This document shows positions 54,290 to 62,124 of a stretch of DNA of 64,000 nt, in pieces. A model generated the notes under the pieces. That model saw nothing but the letters and a program-made list of their open reading frames with translations. It ran no database searches and was not told the origin of the DNA. The translations under genes and the position numbers were made by a program. The DNA lies in the NCBI GenBank assembly GCA_947488655.1, contig CANKZZ010000002.1, positions 434,001 through 498,000 on the forward strand. Direction: 5' to 3'. How positions within the stretch are numbered: position 1 is the first letter of the stretch; each line of letters begins with the position of its first letter. Source of the stretch: an uncultured Psychroserpens sp. (GTDB lineage: Bacteria; Bacteroidota; Bacteroidia; Flavobacteriales; Flavobacteriaceae).

Positions 54290-55072
54290 TTAGGCTCCAA
54301 TACAGTTTTTCTCATTTATAAGATTGTAGATGCCATCCCATAACGTAATTCTTTGCTGCAATGCGTTTTGAGCAATGTCTAGCACTTCATTCCATTTTTG
54401 TTGGTTTTCACCACATAATTCTTCAATCATTTTTAATGATAATGGTCCATGCTCATCTCCATCTAATTCTATATGTCTCTTTAAATAATAGGTTAGTTTG
54501 CTATAACTGTTCTCATCACCCTGAGATTTATTAATAATTTGAAAAAACATATCTGGTATTAAGTCTTCTCTACCAAAAGTAAAAGCTGAAGCTATTTTGT
54601 GAGGCTCATTAGCTGCTATAATTTTAAAGGTAAAATTTACAAATTGTTGAGTTGCATTTTGCACATCTACATTTTGTACTGCAGTTGATACCGATAAATT
54701 ATTATAAAGCGAGTTTATAAATGCATTTATTTGAGTTTTATTTGCACCAATTTGGTCCATAGCATCTAAGTACATTTCAAAATGACTTTTCGGCTCTCCT
54801 AATTCGTTGACATCACTTTCTTCTCCTAGTACTATCTCATTGATAAATCTAGACGTAGCAGGATTTTGTGGTGGTGTCCAAGGTACTGTAGTTGTTGTTA
54901 AGTGATTTTGTAGCGCTTTTAATAACGACATAAAATCCCAAACTGCAAAAACGTGTTGCTCCATAAATAATTGAATATCTTCAATTGAGGTAAGAGCATT
55001 GTATAGTCTATGGTTTTTTAATTCTTCTCTTAGTGGTTGTAAGCTGGTTTCAATTTTATTTATGTAATTCAT
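54290..55072 (-). CDS. DUF3050 family protein (heme-oxygenase-like fold)
   Basis: 260 residues, all-alpha, soluble. It opens INKIETSLQPLREELKNHRL and YNALTSIEDIQLFMEQHVFA, then VWDFMSLLKALQNHLTTTTV. DUF3050 proteins belong to the heme-oxygenase-like di-metal or TenA-like superfamily; possible metal ligands are His39 in MEQHVFA, Glu in NEIVLGEESD, His in RHIELDGDEHGP. The segment HIELDGDEHGPLSLKMIEEL matches the family's last helix. Function unknown; an oxidase or oxygenase is plausible. It sits between map and a methyltransferase with gaps of 6-9 bases, so likely co-transcribed with both. Confidence 0.8.
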   Translation of the reverse strand: MNYINKIETSLQPLREELKNHRLYNALTSIEDIQLFMEQHVFAVWDFMSLLKALQNHLTTTTVPWTPPQNPATSRFINEIVLGEESDVNELGEPKSHFEMYLDAMDQIGANKTQINAFINSLYNNLSVSTAVQNVDVQNATQQFVNFTFKIIAANEPHKIASAFTFGREDLIPDMFFQIINKSQGDENSYSKLTYYLKRHIELDGDEHGPLSLKMIEELCGENQQKWNEVLDIAQNALQQRITLWDGIYNLINEKNCIGA

Positions 55073-55081
55073 ACAAGATAA

Positions 55082-55900
55082 TTAAAGCACTAATGCTTCT
55101 TTTCTAAATTCATCTTCCTCATTTGAGGTAATACCTAATGCTTTATGTACGTAAGCAAACGTAGAAAGGATTTCTGGTTTACCATCTATAAGAGCAACAT
55201 CATGCTCAAAATGTACGCTTGGTTTACCATCTTGTGTTACAATGGTCCAGCCATCTTTTAGTTGTCTTACTTTATGAGTTCCTCCATTTATCATTGGTTC
55301 AATGGCTACCACCATACCATCAATAAATTTTTTACCACGACCTCTTCTACCATAGTTTGGCATTTCTGGATCTTCGTGCATTTTACGACCTAAACCATGA
55401 CCTACAAGTTCTCTTACAACGCCATAACCTTGAGCTTCACAATACTGTTGAATAGCATAACCAACATCACCAACGCGATTACCTACCTTAAATTCTCTAA
55501 TACCTTCGTATAAAGATTCTTTAGTTATTTGAACAAGCTTTTTAGTCTCTGGAGCAACTTCGCCAATTTCAAAAGTATAGGCATGATCTCCATAAAATCC
55601 GTTCATTAATGCACCACAATCTATAGAAACAATATCTCCATCTTTGAGAGGAGTATTAGTTGGTAATCCATGAACTACTGCTTCATTAACACTACATAAT
55701 AGTGTTGACGGACAATCATACAATCCTAAAAAACCTGGTAAAGCACCTTGAGCTCTTATAAAGTCTTCGGCTAATTTGTCTAATTGCATGGTTGTAACAC
55801 CTTCTTTTGTCTCTTTAGCTAGCATACCTAACGTTTTTGAGACAACTAATGCACTTTGACGCATTAACTCAATTTCTTCTCTTGTTTTAACTATAATCAT
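55082..55900 (-). CDS. map: Methionine aminopeptidase, type I
   Basis: 272 residues. Type I features: KTREEIELMRQSALVVSKTL, SVNEAVVHGLPTNTPLKDGD (with the conserved His), GDIVSIDCGALMNGFYGDHA (metal-binding Asp pair), RELVGHGLGRKMHEDPEMPN (metal His), VVAIEPMINGGT and the final Glu in SVHFEHDVAL. It removes the initiator methionine from nascent proteins. The C-terminus is about 15 residues longer than E. coli MAP. Follows the HAD gene directly (1 base between). Confidence 0.96.
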   Translation of the reverse strand: MIIVKTREEIELMRQSALVVSKTLGMLAKETKEGVTTMQLDKLAEDFIRAQGALPGFLGLYDCPSTLLCSVNEAVVHGLPTNTPLKDGDIVSIDCGALMNGFYGDHAYTFEIGEVAPETKKLVQITKESLYEGIREFKVGNRVGDVGYAIQQYCEAQGYGVVRELVGHGLGRKMHEDPEMPNYGRRGRGKKFIDGMVVAIEPMINGGTHKVRQLKDGWTIVTQDGKPSVHFEHDVALIDGKPEILSTFAYVHKALGITSNEEDEFRKEALVL

Positions 55901-55901
55901 G

Positions 55902-56315
55902 TTATTTCTTTAAAAATGAAAAGAACCCTTTTTTTTGCTTCGAGGCTTTCATATCTGGTTCTTCATTGGTAATAAGTTGGTAAACTTCTCCCCAGCCTAA
56001 TATGCCACCAATATTTCTATCATCTATATAAATATCGGCATAGATTTTTCTACTAACTGAGTTATCATACTTTTCTTCAGGAAAACTTTGGTTAACCGCA
56101 TAAAATGTAATGTCATTGTCTTTGCAAAACGCCACAGCCTCATCTAATTTTGAACCACTTCTATATGTCCATAAAATAATTCTATGACCATCTTGTTGAA
56201 GTCGTTTCATAGTCTCAAAAGCAAAAATGCGAGGTTTCCCTATTTTTGGATAGGCATCTTCTACAATTGTACCATCAAAATCAATGGCTATAACAAGTTT
56301 ATCTTGAAAATTCAT
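55902..56315 (-). CDS. HAD-superfamily phosphatase, BT0820-like
   Basis: 137 residues from the Met at 56315 (MNFQDKLVIAIDFDGTIVED); the frame extends to 56339, but the added residues are not conserved. HAD motif I is DFDGTIVED, motif II IILWTYRSG, and motif IV YIDDRNIGG (DD). There is no large cap domain, as in small cap-less HADs such as BT0820 of Bacteroides. It probably dephosphorylates a small sugar or nucleotide. The tail KQKKGFFSFLKK is basic and could touch membrane or RNA. First gene of the run followed by map, DUF3050 and the methyltransferase. Confidence 0.82.
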   Translation of the reverse strand: MNFQDKLVIAIDFDGTIVEDAYPKIGKPRIFAFETMKRLQQDGHRIILWTYRSGSKLDEAVAFCKDNDITFYAVNQSFPEEKYDNSVSRKIYADIYIDDRNIGGILGWGEVYQLITNEEPDMKASKQKKGFFSFLKK

Positions 56316-56361
56316 TAGTGAGTTTTTGTTAAGCTGCAAAAATACAATTTTTCAATTTTAA

Positions 56362-57879
56362 TTACACTAAAGAATGTCGTGTCATCACTTCTGGTTGCTC
56401 AACACCCATTAATTTTAAAATTGTAGGTGCAATATCTCCAAGAATACCATCTTTAATTGTAAGCTTTTGGTTATCAATTAAAATTACTGGAACAGGGTTG
56501 GTTGTGTGCGCAGTGTTAGGTGATCCATCTGGATTTATCATTGTTTCGCAATTACCATGATCGGCTATTAAAATTGTAGTGTAATCGTTATCTAAAGCAG
56601 TTTCAATTACTTTTTTTGCACAAATGTCTACAGCTTCGCAAGCTTTTATTGCAGCACCCATAACTCCTGTGTGACCTACCATGTCTCCATTTGCAAAATT
56701 TAAACATACAAAATCTACGTCACCTTCTTTAAGTTTGGGTACTAATGCATCGGTTAATTCAAATGCGCTCATTTCTGGTTTTAAATCGTACGTAGCTACT
56801 TTTGGAGAGTTTCTTAAAAGACGTGTTTCTCCCTCAAATGGTTTTTCTTGTCCGCCAGAAAAGAAAAAGGTCACGTGAGGATACTTTTCAGTTTCGGCAA
56901 TTCTAATTTGAGTTTTATTATTACGCGCTAAAATTTCACCAAGAGTCTCTGTAAGATTGTCTTTATTAAATACTACATTAATGCCTTTGTAAGAGTCATC
57001 ATAGTTAGTTAGCGTTACATAATGTAAATCTAATTTATGCATATTTTGTTCATGAAAATCGTTTTGAGACAGTGCCTCTGTCAATTCACGACCACGATCT
57101 GTTCTAAAATTAAAAAACACAACAACATCACCATCTTTTATTGTGGCAATAGGTTGATTGTTAGTATCTACGTTAATAATAGGTTTTATAAACTCATCTG
57201 TTATATTATTATAATAGTTGTTTTCTATACTTTGTGTTATGTTATGAGATGGTTCTCCCTGCCCATTTACTAAAGCATCATAAACAAATTTAATACGCTC
57301 CCAACGTTTGTCTCTATCCATAGCATAGTAACGTCCAGATACGGTTGCAAGTTTTGTATTTGTATTTTTTATATGTGTTTCTAGAGAAGTAATAAATCCA
57401 AAACCAGATTTAGGATCTACATCTCTACCATCTGTAAAAGCATGAATGAAAGAGTTTTTTATTCCGAAGTTATTAGCAGCATCTACCAAACCAAATAAAT
57501 GATTGATATGAGAATGTACGCCTCCATCACTTACAAGACCTAAAAAATGAACTGGCTTGTCATTATCCTTTGCATATTGAAAAGCATTTATAAGTGTTTG
57601 TTCATCTTTTAATGTGTCATTTTGCACAGCTAGATTAATCTTTACCAAATCTTGGTAAACAATGCGTCCAGCTCCAAGATTCATGTGACCTACTTCGCTA
57701 TTACCCATTTGTCCTTCTGGTAAGCCTACGTGCAGCCCATCGGTTCTTAGGGTTGCATGAGAATAATTGTGATAAAGAGAATCAATAAATGGTGTTTGTG
57801 CATTATCAATGGCAGATACTTTTGGGTCTGGAGACATGCCCCAACCATCTAGAATCATTAAAATAACTTTCTTGTTCAT
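56362..57879 (-). CDS. gpmI: 2,3-bisphosphoglycerate-independent phosphoglycerate mutase
   Basis: 505 residues, the usual length. Alkaline-phosphatase superfamily signatures: ILMILDGWGMSPD, GLPEGQMGNSEVGHMNLGAG (phospho-serine motif with Ser in NSEVGH), RIVYQDLVKIN, HAFTDGRDVDPKSG, SGRYYAMDRDKRWERI, FFFSGGQEKPFEGE, NFANGDMVGHTG and the metal-binding IADHGNCETM. It interconverts 3- and 2-phosphoglycerate using two Mn2+ ions. A TATCTTTG box lies 19 bases upstream. Single gene or head of the HAD-map run (46 bases to the HAD gene). Confidence 0.96.
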   Translation of the reverse strand: MNKKVILMILDGWGMSPDPKVSAIDNAQTPFIDSLYHNYSHATLRTDGLHVGLPEGQMGNSEVGHMNLGAGRIVYQDLVKINLAVQNDTLKDEQTLINAFQYAKDNDKPVHFLGLVSDGGVHSHINHLFGLVDAANNFGIKNSFIHAFTDGRDVDPKSGFGFITSLETHIKNTNTKLATVSGRYYAMDRDKRWERIKFVYDALVNGQGEPSHNITQSIENNYYNNITDEFIKPIINVDTNNQPIATIKDGDVVVFFNFRTDRGRELTEALSQNDFHEQNMHKLDLHYVTLTNYDDSYKGINVVFNKDNLTETLGEILARNNKTQIRIAETEKYPHVTFFFSGGQEKPFEGETRLLRNSPKVATYDLKPEMSAFELTDALVPKLKEGDVDFVCLNFANGDMVGHTGVMGAAIKACEAVDICAKKVIETALDNDYTTILIADHGNCETMINPDGSPNTAHTTNPVPVILIDNQKLTIKDGILGDIAPTILKLMGVEQPEVMTRHSLV

Positions 57880-57898
57880 TTTGAGTGTTTTATAATAT

Positions 57899-57906
57899 CA
57901 AAGATA
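57899..57906 (-). promoter_or_regulatory. -7 box (TATCTTTG) of gpmI
   Basis: The minus strand reads TATCTTTG, a full TAnnTTTG match, 19 bases before the gpmI ATG. Confidence 0.4.
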
Positions 57907-58144
57907 AAAGTTAATAGTAGTTATCTAAAATTTAAGATTGCAAAATATTAATAATTAATAATTAATGGTGTTATTGTTTAGCTAGTGTTATTGCTAAGGT
58001 ATTGTTTAATAATTTGTTAACAGTTTTGTTTACAAAGAGTTAAATAAATGTTATTAAATATTTTTTAGTGTAACACTTTGAGAATTATGTCGTCTCTTTA
58101 GTATAATCAAAAAACATAAATCAATTAATTTAAAATCTTTCATC

Positions 58145-58528
58145 ATGAAAAAATCAGCAGTAATTATTGCAATCGCATTAGGGTTTTCATTTACAACCTT
58201 ACATGCTGCAAATGACATTTTAGCAACTTCAACTTACGAAACAGTAACTACGAGAGTGGTAGATCCATTTTGTATTTCTATTGTAAAAGGTGATTTGGAT
58301 ACCGTAAAGAAGCTTATTGAATTAGGTCAAGACGTTAATAAAAAATCTAATGGGTTAACTCCAGCAATGTATGCAGCAAAGTATAACAGATTAGACATTT
58401 TAAAACTGTTAGTAGAAAAAGGAGCTAAGTTAAATGTAAAGTCTGCAAAAGGAATGACAGCACAAAAATATGCCGAAGCTTCTAATGCTAAAGATGCTTT
58501 AGCATATATAAAAGGCTTAGAATCTTAA
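58145..58528 (+). CDS. Exported ankyrin-repeat protein
   Basis: 127 residues with a signal peptide (MKKSAVIIAIALGFSFTTLHA). After about 20 residues come two and a half ankyrin repeats: SIVKGDLDTVKKLIELGQDV, NKKSNGLTPAMYAAKYNRLD and ILKLLVEKGAKLNVKSAKGM, the last capped by TAQKYAEASNAKDALAYIKG. Ankyrin repeats bind other proteins, so this is probably a periplasmic interaction partner of unknown target. A hairpin terminator follows. Confidence 0.85.
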   Translation: MKKSAVIIAIALGFSFTTLHAANDILATSTYETVTTRVVDPFCISIVKGDLDTVKKLIELGQDVNKKSNGLTPAMYAAKYNRLDILKLLVEKGAKLNVKSAKGMTAQKYAEASNAKDALAYIKGLES

Positions 58529-58575
58529 TAAAAAAAGCTTCAATTAAGAAGCAATTATTTGAGTTAGTTAGTTTA

Positions 58576-58601
58576 AAAACGCGTCAATTATGACGCGTTT
58601 T
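58576..58601 (+). terminator. Terminator hairpin overlapping the stop codon of the M48 gene
   Basis: 11-bp stem AAAACGCGTCA / TGACGCGTTTT with an ATTA loop and a T-run on the plus strand, 47 bases after the ankyrin gene. The minus-strand M48 gene's stop codon (58588-58590) lies in the loop, so its last codons form one arm. Confidence 0.75.
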
Positions 58602-59358
58602 TATATTTTTGAATAGATTCTCTAATTTTTTCTTTTCTATTATCTGGATCTGGGTGTGTACTCATTCTTTCTGGCACTCTATTTGGTCCAGATGCTGCCT
58701 TTAATATTTCCATGACACCAATCATTTCTTCTGCGTCATAACCAGCATTAAGCATAAATTTAACACCTAAATCATCACTTTCTAATTCATCATCACGACC
58801 ATTAGTTAATAATGTATTTTGACCAACACTACTTACAATACCTCCTGCGTCTGCACCAACAGACCCAGCTGTTGCAAGTCCTTGCCAATATTCACTCTCG
58901 GCAATACGCTCTGCGCTATGACGACCTAATACATGACCTATTTCGTGACCTAAAACACCAGCGAGTTGGTCTTCATTTTCTAATTTAGCAAAAAGAGCAT
59001 AAGTGATAAATATTTGTCCGCCAGGAAGAGCAAAGGCATTTATTGTATTTGGATCTGCTAATAAGTGAAATTCATATTTATAAGGAGTGCTTTTGGCTAT
59101 ACTATTGTTAACTAGTTTATTTCCAACATTATCAACCATTGCTTGGTATTGGTTATTTGGATGTAAACCACCATGCTGTTGCGCCATTTGTGGAGCACTT
59201 GCAAGTCCAATATTAATTTCTTCGGTAGAGGTCATAGATATAGTTTGCATACGACCAGTATATGGGTTTTCTTCTCTTTGACTACATCTCTTAACTATAA
59301 AAAATAAGGCAATTGCTGCACCTATTAGTAATCTAATTTTAAAATTTTTTCCTCTCAT
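58588..59358 (-). CDS. M48-family zinc metalloprotease
   Basis: 256 residues. One N-terminal hydrophobic segment (LLIGAAIALFFIVKR) followed by a Cys at 25 could be an anchor or a lipobox-like site. The catalytic motif is HEIGHVLGRH with His138, Glu139 and His142; the third zinc ligand is the Glu in NGRDDELESDDLG. FALPGGQIFITYALFAKLEN is a strong family signature. It resembles BepA/LoiP-type periplasmic proteases that degrade misfolded outer-membrane proteins. It follows the VanY-type carboxypeptidase gene in the same direction with a 26-base gap. Confidence 0.9.
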   Translation of the reverse strand: MRGKNFKIRLLIGAAIALFFIVKRCSQREENPYTGRMQTISMTSTEEINIGLASAPQMAQQHGGLHPNNQYQAMVDNVGNKLVNNSIAKSTPYKYEFHLLADPNTINAFALPGGQIFITYALFAKLENEDQLAGVLGHEIGHVLGRHSAERIAESEYWQGLATAGSVGADAGGIVSSVGQNTLLTNGRDDELESDDLGVKFMLNAGYDAEEMIGVMEILKAASGPNRVPERMSTHPDPDNRKEKIRESIQKYKNAS

Positions 59359-59384
59359 GATTGTGATAATTAGTTGTTATAAAT

Positions 59385-60119
59385 TTACAAAAGTTCTGGA
59401 TTTATGTCCAAAATATTTTGATTGAGGTAATTAGTAATAAATTCTTCGGAAAAATGCTCACACCCAATTAATTGCTCAGAAACTATAATATCTCTCAAAT
59501 CTAATTTTTGATAGGCTTGCAAATACGGTTTTGAAAGCGGTTGATAACTGTAGTGCCAAGGCTCATATTTAAAACCTTTTCTATTTGCCTTGTTCGTATA
59601 AGCTAAATAAAACCCAAAGGTATTTGCGTTAGCATCCATCCAGTATTTAAATTTTGAAAAACAACCTTCGCTTTCAAAATGTCTTGGGTTTAAAACGTTA
59701 CTTGGTTGGGTAACATTACCATCTATAATATCTATATCTGTAGCCCAATGATGTCTTGAAGTACCTGGTATGGTTGAGTATTCTATGATTTTTTTAATAC
59801 TTTGTTTTGGACTTAATCCTTTGTTAATATTGGTGTTGTATTTGCGTTCCCAAATTCTGTTTTGATGAGCAAAGTTCCTATAACTAGACACTACTTTTAT
59901 ATTAATGTCACTTTTAAGAGCCTCTTTTTTCATTTTTAAAAACGCATCATAAGCTTCTTTCCTTAATTTGTAGCCATTACCAAATACCTCTGGATTGCCT
60001 TTGCCAATTAACTCATCATAAGAAATTATAGAAATAGGATCTTGAAATGCAATTTGAGGAAAAACCGCTAATCCTAACCCTAGAGCTGCAGTACTTTTTA
60101 TAAATGATCGTCTTTTCAT
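59385..60119 (-). CDS. M15B (VanY/DacB-type) D-alanyl-D-alanine carboxypeptidase, Tat-like signal
   Basis: 244 residues. The N-terminus MKRRSFIKSTAALGLGLAVF is a twin-arginine-type signal (RRSFIK). The M15 core has VVSSYRNFAHQNRIWERKY, GTSRHHWATDIDI (zinc His and Asp) and KYEPWHYSY (zinc His in EPWH). It should trim the terminal D-Ala from peptidoglycan peptides in the periplasm. Its ATG overlaps the stop codon of the GNAT gene upstream by 4 bases, so translation is coupled. Tat-routed M15 enzymes are less usual than Sec-routed ones, though the signal may also work with Sec. Confidence 0.87.
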   Translation of the reverse strand: MKRRSFIKSTAALGLGLAVFPQIAFQDPISIISYDELIGKGNPEVFGNGYKLRKEAYDAFLKMKKEALKSDINIKVVSSYRNFAHQNRIWERKYNTNINKGLSPKQSIKKIIEYSTIPGTSRHHWATDIDIIDGNVTQPSNVLNPRHFESEGCFSKFKYWMDANANTFGFYLAYTNKANRKGFKYEPWHYSYQPLSKPYLQAYQKLDLRDIIVSEQLIGCEHFSEEFITNYLNQNILDINPELL

Positions 60120-60577
60120 AGTACTTTTGTCATAACATAATGTGTGCCAATTTCATTTATTTCAAATGGTTGCCCTACGATTACATAATTATTGTTTTTA
60201 TAAAAATTTATAGCGGTTTCTCTAGCATTAAACCAAAGTCTTGTAATATTAATTTGTTTTAGGAGTTGCTCGCCATACTTTAATAATTGCGCACCTAATT
60301 GTTGACCTTGAAAGTTTTCTAAAACTGCCATGCCACGAAGTTGATATTGTTTATCTTCATTAAAGAGTGGATTAGTAGTTTTTAATAACGTTGCAACACC
60401 TACAAGTTGATTAGCTTTAAATATGCCTAGATGGATGGTGGTGTTTAGCTCGTCATTTTCAAATTTGCAGTCTGCTATTGGTCGACCCTTACGTAAAATC
60501 GGATGTCTTACTGCGTAAGTTTCTTCTGCAGAAATCTCTAAGATGTTAAATGAGCCAGATTGATACTTTGTTTTCAT
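60116..60577 (-). CDS. GNAT-family N-acetyltransferase
   Basis: 153 residues, soluble. It has VRHPILRKGRPIADC and a central strand HLGIFKANQLVGVATLL. The acetyl-CoA-binding motif A is LRGMAVLENFQGQQLGAQLL (Q/RxxGxG/A type), followed by WFNARETAINFYKNNNYVIV, with the family's N/F-Y pattern. The substrate is unknown. It heads a minus-strand run (GNAT, M15, M48), with a 4-base overlap into the M15 gene, and is divergent from another GNAT gene. Confidence 0.87.
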   Translation of the reverse strand: MKTKYQSGSFNILEISAEETYAVRHPILRKGRPIADCKFENDELNTTIHLGIFKANQLVGVATLLKTTNPLFNEDKQYQLRGMAVLENFQGQQLGAQLLKYGEQLLKQINITRLWFNARETAINFYKNNNYVIVGQPFEINEIGTHYVMTKVL

Positions 60578-60630
60578 GTATTTTACTATATCGCAGAACC
60601 AAACTTAATCAAATTTATTTATCTTCACTT

Positions 60631-60638
60631 TAAATTTG
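60631..60638 (+). promoter_or_regulatory. -7 box (TAAATTTG) at the start of the second GNAT gene
   Basis: Full TAnnTTTG match ending 5 bases before the ATG at 60644, again implying a leaderless or nearly leaderless mRNA. It supports that start over an earlier ATG in the frame. Confidence 0.45.
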
Positions 60639-60643
60639 CTAAC

Positions 60644-61069
60644 ATGTCTTTTCAATTTAAAATTTTAGAAAAATCTCGTATTATAGAGATTATTCCTTTA
60701 GTGCAAGAGCTTACAAGTTATAAAGTTTCCGAAGAGCTTCTAAAAGAGCGTTTTGCAGAAATGGTAACTCAAAATTATGAGTGTGCGGTGATTTTTGATG
60801 GAGAACAAATTATTGGAGTTAGTGGTTTATGGTTTTGTACAAGACATTATATGGGTAAAACGGTAGAATTAGATCATGTGTATATTGACGATGCTTATCG
60901 TAACAAAGGACTTGGAAAAAACTTTTTAAATTGGATTTATGAGTATGTAAAATCTAAGGGTTGTAATAGTGCAGAGTTAAATACTTATGTGCACAATTAT
61001 GCGTCTCATAAATTTTATTATAATGAAGGTTTTGAAATTTTAGGATATCATTTTTTAAAGAAGTTTTAA
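60644..61069 (+). CDS. GNAT-family N-acetyltransferase
   Basis: 141 residues from the ATG at 60644; the frame opens at 60560 inside the opposite gene, and the extra 28 residues are not GNAT-like. It has MSFQFKILEKSRIIEIIPLV, SGLWFCTRHYMGKTVELDHV, then motif A YIDDAYRNKGLGKNFLNWIY (R/QxxGxG/A) and HNYASHKFYYNEGFEI with the conserved Tyr. Different from the divergent GNAT neighbour. Substrate unknown. Followed within 8 bases by the tRNA-Gly promoter. Confidence 0.87.
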   Translation: MSFQFKILEKSRIIEIIPLVQELTSYKVSEELLKERFAEMVTQNYECAVIFDGEQIIGVSGLWFCTRHYMGKTVELDHVYIDDAYRNKGLGKNFLNWIYEYVKSKGCNSAELNTYVHNYASHKFYYNEGFEILGYHFLKKF

Positions 61070-61076
61070 TTTTAGG

Positions 61077-61106
61077 TTGCTAAAATGCAAAGTTATTTTA
61101 TATTTG
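61077..61106 (+). promoter_or_regulatory. Promoter of tRNA-Gly
   Basis: TTG at 61077-61079 and TATATTTG at 61099-61106 are spaced by 19 bases, a full match to the Bacteroidota consensus. The tRNA starts 11 bases further on. Confidence 0.7.
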
Positions 61107-61116
61107 CGCCCGGAAT

Positions 61117-61189
61117 GCGAGAGTAGCTCAGTTGGTAGAGCGTCAGCCTTCCAAGCTGAATGTCGCCAGTTCGAACCTGGTCTCTCGCT
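61117..61189 (+). tRNA. tRNA-Gly (anticodon TCC)
   Basis: 73 nt. Acceptor arms GCGAGAG (61117-61123) and CTCTCGC (61182-61188) pair perfectly. The D-arm contains AGCTCAGTTGGTAGAGC. The anticodon arm is TCAGC / GCTGA with loop CTTCCAA, anticodon TCC at 61150-61152. The T-arm has GTTCGAA. The 3' CCA is not encoded. Confidence 0.97.
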
Positions 61190-61190
61190 C

Positions 61191-61222
61191 AAAGAGCCTT
61201 ATCTAAGTTGATAAGGCTCTTT
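61191..61222 (+). terminator. Terminator of tRNA-Gly
   Basis: 13-bp stem AAAGAGCCTTATC / GATAAGGCTCTTT with a 6-base loop, then a T-run, starting 2 bases past the tRNA. It could also serve the convergent pepE (ends 61250). Confidence 0.88.
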
Positions 61223-61249
61223 TTTTATTGCTAATTTTTAATAAATAAG

Positions 61250-61957
61250 CTATTTGAGATTACTTAATAAAGTCCCTGTCTCTATCTCGTAAGGTGATTT
61301 ATTATACTCAAATATACGTGCATCAAGTGTGCCTTTTAATGTAATTGTATCGCCTTTTACTTCTAACCAACTACCTTCTCTAATCCCAACCACAGGTTGA
61401 GTATTAAATTTATGAAATTCTTTAATTCTGGTTTCTCTGGTCTCTCCCATATGTTTGCTTGTTGGGTCTGGATCTAAGTAATGAGGATTTATATTAAACG
61501 GTACAAAGCCAAAGGTTTTAAAACTTGGAGGATATACAATTGGCATATCATTGGTAGTGTTTATTGTAAGTCCGCAAATATTACTTCCAGCACTAGTGCC
61601 AAGGTAAGGTGTGCCATTTTTAACTGCAGATTTTATAGGGTCTATTATATCATTTTTATAGAGTTGGTTAACTAATACAAATGTATTACCTCCACCTGTA
61701 AAAATGCCTTTAGCATTTTTAATAGCTTCTTTAGGGTTTTCAAATTCATGAATACCCACCACTTTTTTATCTATTTTATTAAAAGCAGTATTAACTTTGG
61801 CAGTGTATTCGTTGTGTGTTATTCCGCTAGGTCTTGCATAAGGAATAAATAAAATTTCATTTGTATTTTTAAAAAACTCACGTAGCTCGTCTAATAAATA
61901 ATCTAAAGATTCGCCTCCATGAATTGTTGAGGTACTTGCTATAATAATATTTTTCAT
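61250..61957 (-). CDS. pepE: Dipeptidase E (alpha-aspartyl dipeptidase, S51)
   Basis: 235 residues. S51 features: IFTGGGNTFVLVNQLYKNDI, and YLGTSAGSNICGLTINTTND with the nucleophile Ser in GTSAGSN; the catalytic His is probably in NPHYLDPDP and the acid nearby. The ending IVGIREGSWLEVKGDTITLK-like segment (here VGIREGSWLEV) is typical. It hydrolyses dipeptides with N-terminal aspartate (Asp-X), in the cytoplasm. Single gene. Confidence 0.93.
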   Translation of the reverse strand: MKNIIIASTSTIHGGESLDYLLDELREFFKNTNEILFIPYARPSGITHNEYTAKVNTAFNKIDKKVVGIHEFENPKEAIKNAKGIFTGGGNTFVLVNQLYKNDIIDPIKSAVKNGTPYLGTSAGSNICGLTINTTNDMPIVYPPSFKTFGFVPFNINPHYLDPDPTSKHMGETRETRIKEFHKFNTQPVVGIREGSWLEVKGDTITLKGTLDARIFEYNKSPYEIETGTLLSNLK

Positions 61958-62124
61958 TGGTCTTATTTTATTGTAAATTTATGTAATACGATTTATATGC
62001 AAATCTTATTAAAATTGTAATACGTTTTAAATTGATGTCTTTGTTAATTTAACAAAAATTTAGACAGGCTTTATTACAAAATTAAGGTTTCAAATCTTTT
62101 ATTTACTTATCTAAAAAACTAAAT

